Shown: in pieces, positions 60,306 to 64,000 of the stretch
Layout: each line of letters begins with the position of its first letter
Position numbering within the stretch: the stretch's first letter is position 1
Assembly: GCF_014779765.1 (NCBI RefSeq)
Contig: NZ_JACXZA010000003.1
Coordinates: 868,001-932,000 of the forward strand
Length of the DNA stretch: 64,000 nucleotides
DNA from: Paenibacillus terricola
GTDB lineage: Bacteria; Bacillota; Bacilli; Paenibacillales; Paenibacillaceae
Direction of reading: 5' to 3'
The notes under the pieces: model-generated
What the model saw: the letters and a program-made list of their open reading frames with translations, nothing else
What the model was told of the DNA's origin: nothing
Databases searched by the model: none
Position numbers and translations under genes: made by a program

Positions 60306-61693
60306 GGCAGTATGCTCCCGATATGCTCGAACAGCTCCCGCTTCTTCCGTTCCAATGCAGGAAGGAACGCATCGGGCAGCAGGCCGTCGAGTCCGACTGA
60401 GCCTATCGTTCTCTCAGCGGGAATGCGGAAGTCTATCAACTGCTCCGCCAGATTGAGCTCTGCAAAAATATTTTCCAGCTTCCGGTCCCATATAATGCCG
60501 TAAGTCGGCTTGCCAAGCGCAAGCGCTGGAATGCAAGCATGCAGCCGCTGGGCAATGACCACATCGCAGTCCGCTATGCTGTCCATCAGTTGCCCAACCG
60601 TTGTTGGATAACGCATCACGGTAGTATGCTGTACTTCTTCGCACAACGGTTTCACATACTGCTCCACGAACGCGTTGTCAGTTGCCGCTCCATTCGTGAA
60701 CAGCCGCACCTCACAGCCTCGCGCTGCCAGCGTCTCAGCGGCGCTTTGCCACCAGGCCGCGCAAGCCTCGCGCTCCCATCGATACGGACAGTGGCGGTTC
60801 ATCTCGTTAGGGTCCATAATGCCAAGCCCTACGACAGGACGTCTGCTGGCGCCGCCTTTGGGCCAAGCAGATGATGGCTTCACCGGATGCGCTGCCGAAC
60901 GCCCCATCGGATATCCTGCTTGCTGCTGTTGCGCACCTGCTGCCGGCAGACCAAACGTCTCCGGCGTATAGAGCGCGGGATCCGCCAGCGCAACCGTCTT
61001 GGCAGCTAGCGATGGATCCATTCCCAGCAGGAAGCTTAGCGAGTCCTCATCGCGCACCGCAATGGTCGCTGCATATCGGCAAGCGTCAAGCAGCCAACGG
61101 GATGCCTGACGACTCCAAGGCCCACGCGCTCCAACGAGCAGGAGATGCAGCGGCTTGCGCTGCCGCTTGGCCTCAGCCGCGATCCGGCGGATGGCAAGCG
61201 GGAACGTCCAGTAGGTGTCGATGAGCAGATGACCGCCTCCGATGAACACCGCATCAGCTTGCGCTACCGCCTTCCTTAGCGGCTCATTCAGCTTGGCATT
61301 GCGGCGCTTATCGAGCCAATAAGCCTTCCAGCGCCTAAGCGTATCCGGTGTCATCCGCTTGGACGCTCCCGACGCGTTCAAGCGGATTCGGGCATTCGCT
61401 TGGATATCGGCAAGTTGAGGCCGTCCCGCGGTACCTTCTTCCCTCGTCCTCTTCGGCAGCGATCCTGTCATCGAAGACGACGAGAACGTTTCTGCGCCAG
61501 ACGCTGCTTGCAGCCGCGCCGAGTCCGCTGCGGCAATATGGCTCTCGTCTGCCTCCCATTGTCCATGAAGCAGATCGAAATGAATGACGCGATGGGTTCC
61601 CCGCATCGCGATCAGCCGATTCAGTGTCAGGGCGATGAGCCCGTCCCCCAAATTCGGCGATTGCGGAACGCCCGCAAGCAATACGGTCTTCAT
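60302..61693 (-). CDS. Polysaccharide pyruvyl transferase family protein
   Basis: A 463-residue enzyme of the CsaB/WcaK family, which adds ketal-linked pyruvate to sugars and in Gram-positive walls creates the pyruvylated polymer that anchors S-layer (SLH) proteins. It opens VLLAGVPQSPNLGDGLIALT, has ADAVFIGGGHLLIDTYWTFP, VGARGPWSRQASRWLLDACR, AVRDEDSLSFLLGMD and IADCDVVIAQRLHACIPALA, with the late His of RLHA. A low-complexity stretch near residues 60-120 (SSSSMTGSLPKRTREEG) lengthens it compared with CsaB (about 370). AGGAGAGGAG precedes the ATG at 61693. Confidence 0.85.
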   Translation of the reverse strand: MKTVLLAGVPQSPNLGDGLIALTLNRLIAMRGTHRVIHFDLLHGQWEADESHIAAADSARLQAASGAETFSSSSMTGSLPKRTREEGTAGRPQLADIQANARIRLNASGASKRMTPDTLRRWKAYWLDKRRNAKLNEPLRKAVAQADAVFIGGGHLLIDTYWTFPLAIRRIAAEAKRQRKPLHLLLVGARGPWSRQASRWLLDACRYAATIAVRDEDSLSFLLGMDPSLAAKTVALADPALYTPETFGLPAAGAQQQQAGYPMGRSAAHPVKPSSAWPKGGASRRPVVGLGIMDPNEMNRHCPYRWEREACAAWWQSAAETLAARGCEVRLFTNGAATDNAFVEQYVKPLCEEVQHTTVMRYPTTVGQLMDSIADCDVVIAQRLHACIPALALGKPTYGIIWDRKLENIFAELNLAEQLIDFRIPAERTIGSVGLDGLLPDAFLPALERKKRELFEHIGSILP

Positions 61694-61771
61694 TGCTGTC
61701 GCTCCTCTCCTTATGTCTGTATCTATAACTTGCGGTGCATTGTTTCCGCACAATACCGCCTTACCTTACTG

Positions 61772-63127
61772 TTACTTCCCGCTTCGCATCGGCCAAGCCA
61801 TCGTCTGGATCCCCAATTGACGCTTGACGATAACGACCATCGCCGTGTTCCACATGGCTACAGACAACGAAGCTGCGATCGCTCCACCCACCATGCCCAT
61901 TGTTGGAATAAGCGCTGCGTTAAGCAGCGCATTGACGATAGCTGCGGCGATCAGCACCTTAGTCAGCGAGGATGTACGTCCTGTCATCGTCGCCACTGTA
62001 CCGTTCTGCCCGCAGAAGGAGCTGAACAACTGGCCTGCGGCTAGAATGAGCAGCGGCACATACGCATCATGAAATGCCGGTCCGAACAAGCCGAGCAGCC
62101 ATCGCCCACCAATCGCGAGGCCGGCGAATACAGCAGCCGCGAACAAGAATCCTGCGCGTCCAGATGTTTCGCATACACGTTGAAGCCCCTTCATATCTCC
62201 GCGAGCATACGTCTCGGATACGAGCGGCGACGCCGTCATGTTAATGGCAGTCAGCATGAATGACACAAGCGAGGCCAGACGAACAGCCGCGGAGAAAATA
62301 CCGGTCGATGTCTCGCCGAGCATAACGCCCATCATAAGTACATTCAGCTGTCCAAGCACAAGATACATGCCCGCATTGATCATGAGCGACGTCGAAATCC
62401 GCAGCCAGCCTTTCGTGTCATAACGCGGCGCAAGTCCGGACGTATGCGGCAGAAGCCGCTTGCGAAGCACGACCGCTCCGATCACATAGGAGAGGATAAC
62501 GGAGACAGCGAATGCAAGCATCGCGGTTCCTGCATCAGCCTTCCATCCTAGCGAAGCAGCGGCGCCAAGTAAGCCGATTGTCAGAATGGGACGGATGATC
62601 TTCTCCGGCATCTGTGCAAACAGCACATCCTTAAGCGCCTGCAGGGCGCTCTGCCGCAGTGTCGCAAGCGTCAGCAGCGGAACTGTCGCGAAGCCTGCCG
62701 CATAGGTTACCGTGCGCTCGGACATATCGCCTCCCGATTGTACAAGGACGACAGTAATCCCAATAACAGCCGCTGCGGACGACAATGCCATTCCGAATTG
62801 ATTGCCTCTTCGCAGCAGCCCCGCAAGCAGTTCCCACTCGCCTTTCGCCCGATAGGCCGCCGCCATGCGCACAATCGTCGTATCGAAGCCAAGCTTGGCG
62901 GGAAAGACGACGAATGTCGTAATGGTCGTAACGAAAGCGAACAAACCGTAACCCGCCGCTCCCAGCATGCGAGCCAGCGCAACCTGCATCAGCATGGACA
63001 GCCCCATCCCCGCGGAATTGATCAGGAAGCTGATGCTGCCGCCGCGCGCTAGACGCTTGCGCATCGAAGCCTGCCCATCGGCACGATGCAAAGACGCCGC
63101 TTGAGCTTGCTGCGCTTCTGCACTCAT
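61772..63127 (-). CDS. Oligosaccharide flippase (Wzx/MurJ-like)
   Basis: A 451-residue MOP-superfamily membrane protein with about 14 predicted helices. It opens with a cytoplasmic tail and GSISFLINSAGMGLSMLMQV, then MLGAAGYGLFAFVTTITTFV, a repeating helix pattern through VVGITVVLVQSGGDMS and LAFAVSVILSYVIGAVVL, and a later WLLGLFGPAFHDAYVPLLIL. Wzx-type flippases turn lipid-linked repeat units across the membrane for polymerisation. The ATGA overlap with the dehydratase gene at 63124-63127 fixes the start. Standard Wzx length and layout; donor unit unknown. Confidence 0.87.
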   Translation of the reverse strand: MSAEAQQAQAASLHRADGQASMRKRLARGGSISFLINSAGMGLSMLMQVALARMLGAAGYGLFAFVTTITTFVVFPAKLGFDTTIVRMAAAYRAKGEWELLAGLLRRGNQFGMALSSAAAVIGITVVLVQSGGDMSERTVTYAAGFATVPLLTLATLRQSALQALKDVLFAQMPEKIIRPILTIGLLGAAASLGWKADAGTAMLAFAVSVILSYVIGAVVLRKRLLPHTSGLAPRYDTKGWLRISTSLMINAGMYLVLGQLNVLMMGVMLGETSTGIFSAAVRLASLVSFMLTAINMTASPLVSETYARGDMKGLQRVCETSGRAGFLFAAAVFAGLAIGGRWLLGLFGPAFHDAYVPLLILAAGQLFSSFCGQNGTVATMTGRTSSLTKVLIAAAIVNALLNAALIPTMGMVGGAIAASLSVAMWNTAMVVIVKRQLGIQTMAWPMRSGK

Positions 63128-64000
63128 GAAACGTTAGAGTACGTCGGCACGAGGTGCTTCAACACGGAGCGGATCGCTTCAGGCTCATGGGCGATAACCT
63201 GTTCTAGCTTGCGAATCTCGAATTCAAGCTCCGTTCGATTCAATTGAACCGGCTTCCCGATGAAGATCCGGTCATGCATCGTAGACGTAAGTCCTTCCTC
63301 GCTGGTCAGCAGCTCTTCATACAGCTTCTCGCCTTCGCGAATGCCAGAGAAACGGATGTCGATGTCCACATTCGGCTCATATCCCGATAGACGGATCAAG
63401 TCGACGGCAAGATCGTAGATTTTGACCGGCTTGCCCATGTCGAGAATGAACACTTCCCCGCCTTTCGCGAATGCGCCAGCTTGAATGACGAGTTGTACGG
63501 CCTCTGGAATGGTCATAAAATATCGCACCATCTCCGGGTGCGTCACCGTAACGGGTCCCCCTTTAGCGATTTGATCCTTGAACCGAGGAATGACGCTGCC
63601 TCGGCTGCCAAGCACGTTGCCGAACCGAACAGCAACAAACTTCGTCTTGCTATGCTTGTCCAGACTTTGAATAAACATCTCAGCGATCCGCTTGGTCGTC
63701 CCCATGACGCTCGTCGGGTTGACCGCCTTATCGGTTGAAATCAGTACGAATCGTTCGGCGCCATAGATGTCCGCGCATTCCGAAACGTTCTTCGTACCCA
63801 ATACATTGTTCTTGATCGCCTCTGCCGGATTACGTTCCATGAGCGGTACATGCTTATGAGCCGCCGCATGGAAAACAACTTCAGGCCGATACGCTTGGAA
63901 TACTTCTTCGATCCGTTCGCGGTCCTGCACATCCGCAATGACAGTCTCAATCGGCAGCGTTGGGAACAGCGCTCTCATCTCCATCTCGATGGAGTAAATG
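63124..64000 (-). CDS. UDP-sugar 4,6-dehydratase, PglF/CapD family (N-terminal part outside window)
   Basis: The frame enters from the right edge (reading IYSIEMEMRALFP) and runs to 63124, so only the C-terminal 290 or so residues of an expected 600 are seen. They show EVVFHAAAHKHVPLMERNPA, the NNVLGTKNVSE strand, FVLISTDKAVNPTSVMGTTK (the catalytic region of these dehydratases), VRFGNVLGSRGSVIPRFKDQ and a C-terminal AGAFAKGGEVFILDMGKPVK. The family oxidises and dehydrates UDP-GlcNAc to the 4-keto-6-deoxy intermediate used by the aminotransferase and PglD-like enzyme of this operon. The missing N-terminus would hold membrane helices. Confidence 0.9.
   Translation of the reverse strand, partial: IYSIEMEMRALFPTLPIETVIADVQDRERIEEVFQAYRPEVVFHAAAHKHVPLMERNPAEAIKNNVLGTKNVSECADIYGAERFVLISTDKAVNPTSVMGTTKRIAEMFIQSLDKHSKTKFVAVRFGNVLGSRGSVIPRFKDQIAKGGPVTVTHPEMVRYFMTIPEAVQLVIQAGAFAKGGEVFILDMGKPVKIYDLAVDLIRLSGYEPNVDIDIRFSGIREGEKLYEELLTSEEGLTSTMHDRIFIGKPVQLNRTELEFEIRKLEQVIAHEPEAIRSVLKHLVPTYSNVS

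Overview
The window looks like chromosome from a Gram-positive, spore-forming member of the Paenibacillaceae (Paenibacillus or Cohnella-like). The evidence is strong AGGAGG ribosome sites throughout, a LysM/3D cell-wall protein behind a c-di-AMP (ydaO/yuaA) riboswitch, a YkwD-type CAP protein, a UPF0158 protein, SigK-like promoters and very long Rhs and RCC1 surface proteins. Base composition is balanced over most of the window, but the small genes between about 21.8 and 27.3 kb are clearly richer in A+T. No tRNA, rRNA, CRISPR array, insertion sequence or phage gene was seen.

Layout. 0-2.4 kb: a sugar-phosphate isomerase fragment, a polysaccharide deacetylase and the LysM/3D protein. 2.9-8.45 kb (+): a GDP-sugar and glycosyltransferase operon (manC, an Rmd-like reductase/dehydratase and two glycosyltransferases with protamine-like basic N-terminal tails). 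8.9-12.5 kb: a CAP protein, an FkbM methyltransferase with a small unknown partner, a DUF1796 protein and a GNAT-like protein. The FkbM and DUF1796 units diverge from a pair of SigK-like promoters that share one palindrome, which suggests late mother-cell (spore surface) expression. 12.5-21.6 kb (-): an HNH protein, a GH29 fucosidase, UPF0158, a DUF6155-like pseudogene, an HscC-type Hsp70 with a J-domain/TPR partner, and a membrane-anchored unknown.

21.8-43.4 kb (-) is the most striking region. A single-propeller RCC1 protein and a 1972-residue RCC1/Fn3 protein (21 RCC1 units, which equals three seven-bladed propellers) are followed by a 2930-residue fusion. That fusion runs subtilisin, Rhs/YD repeats, peptidoglycan-binding domain, Hint and a barnase-like toxin, and is followed by a barstar-domain immunity gene. 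Downstream lie two orphan toxin modules without start codons. One is a GH-E nuclease with a SUFU immunity gene. The other is a frameshifted tip, possibly polymorphic toxin type 24, with a putative immunity gene. They share long near-identical DNA with the resident gene and are bounded by repeated hairpins. This is a toxin-tip reservoir that recombination could load onto the Rhs stalk.

43.8-47.9 kb holds a Gfo/Idh/MocA oxidoreductase divergent from an AraC regulator, a thioredoxin-like protein and an Asn/Gly-repeat secreted protein. 48.3-64 kb (-) is a surface polysaccharide operon. It carries UDP-Glc, UDP-GlcA and UDP-GalA enzymes (galU, ugd, 4-epimerase), a bacillosamine-type amino-sugar set (dehydratase at the window edge, aminotransferase, acetyltransferase), a fused glycosyltransferase/initiating phosphoglycosyltransferase, other glycosyltransferases, a pyruvyltransferase, a polytopic membrane protein and a flippase. 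A 102-bp tandem repeat with two dyads per unit interrupts this operon upstream of galU.
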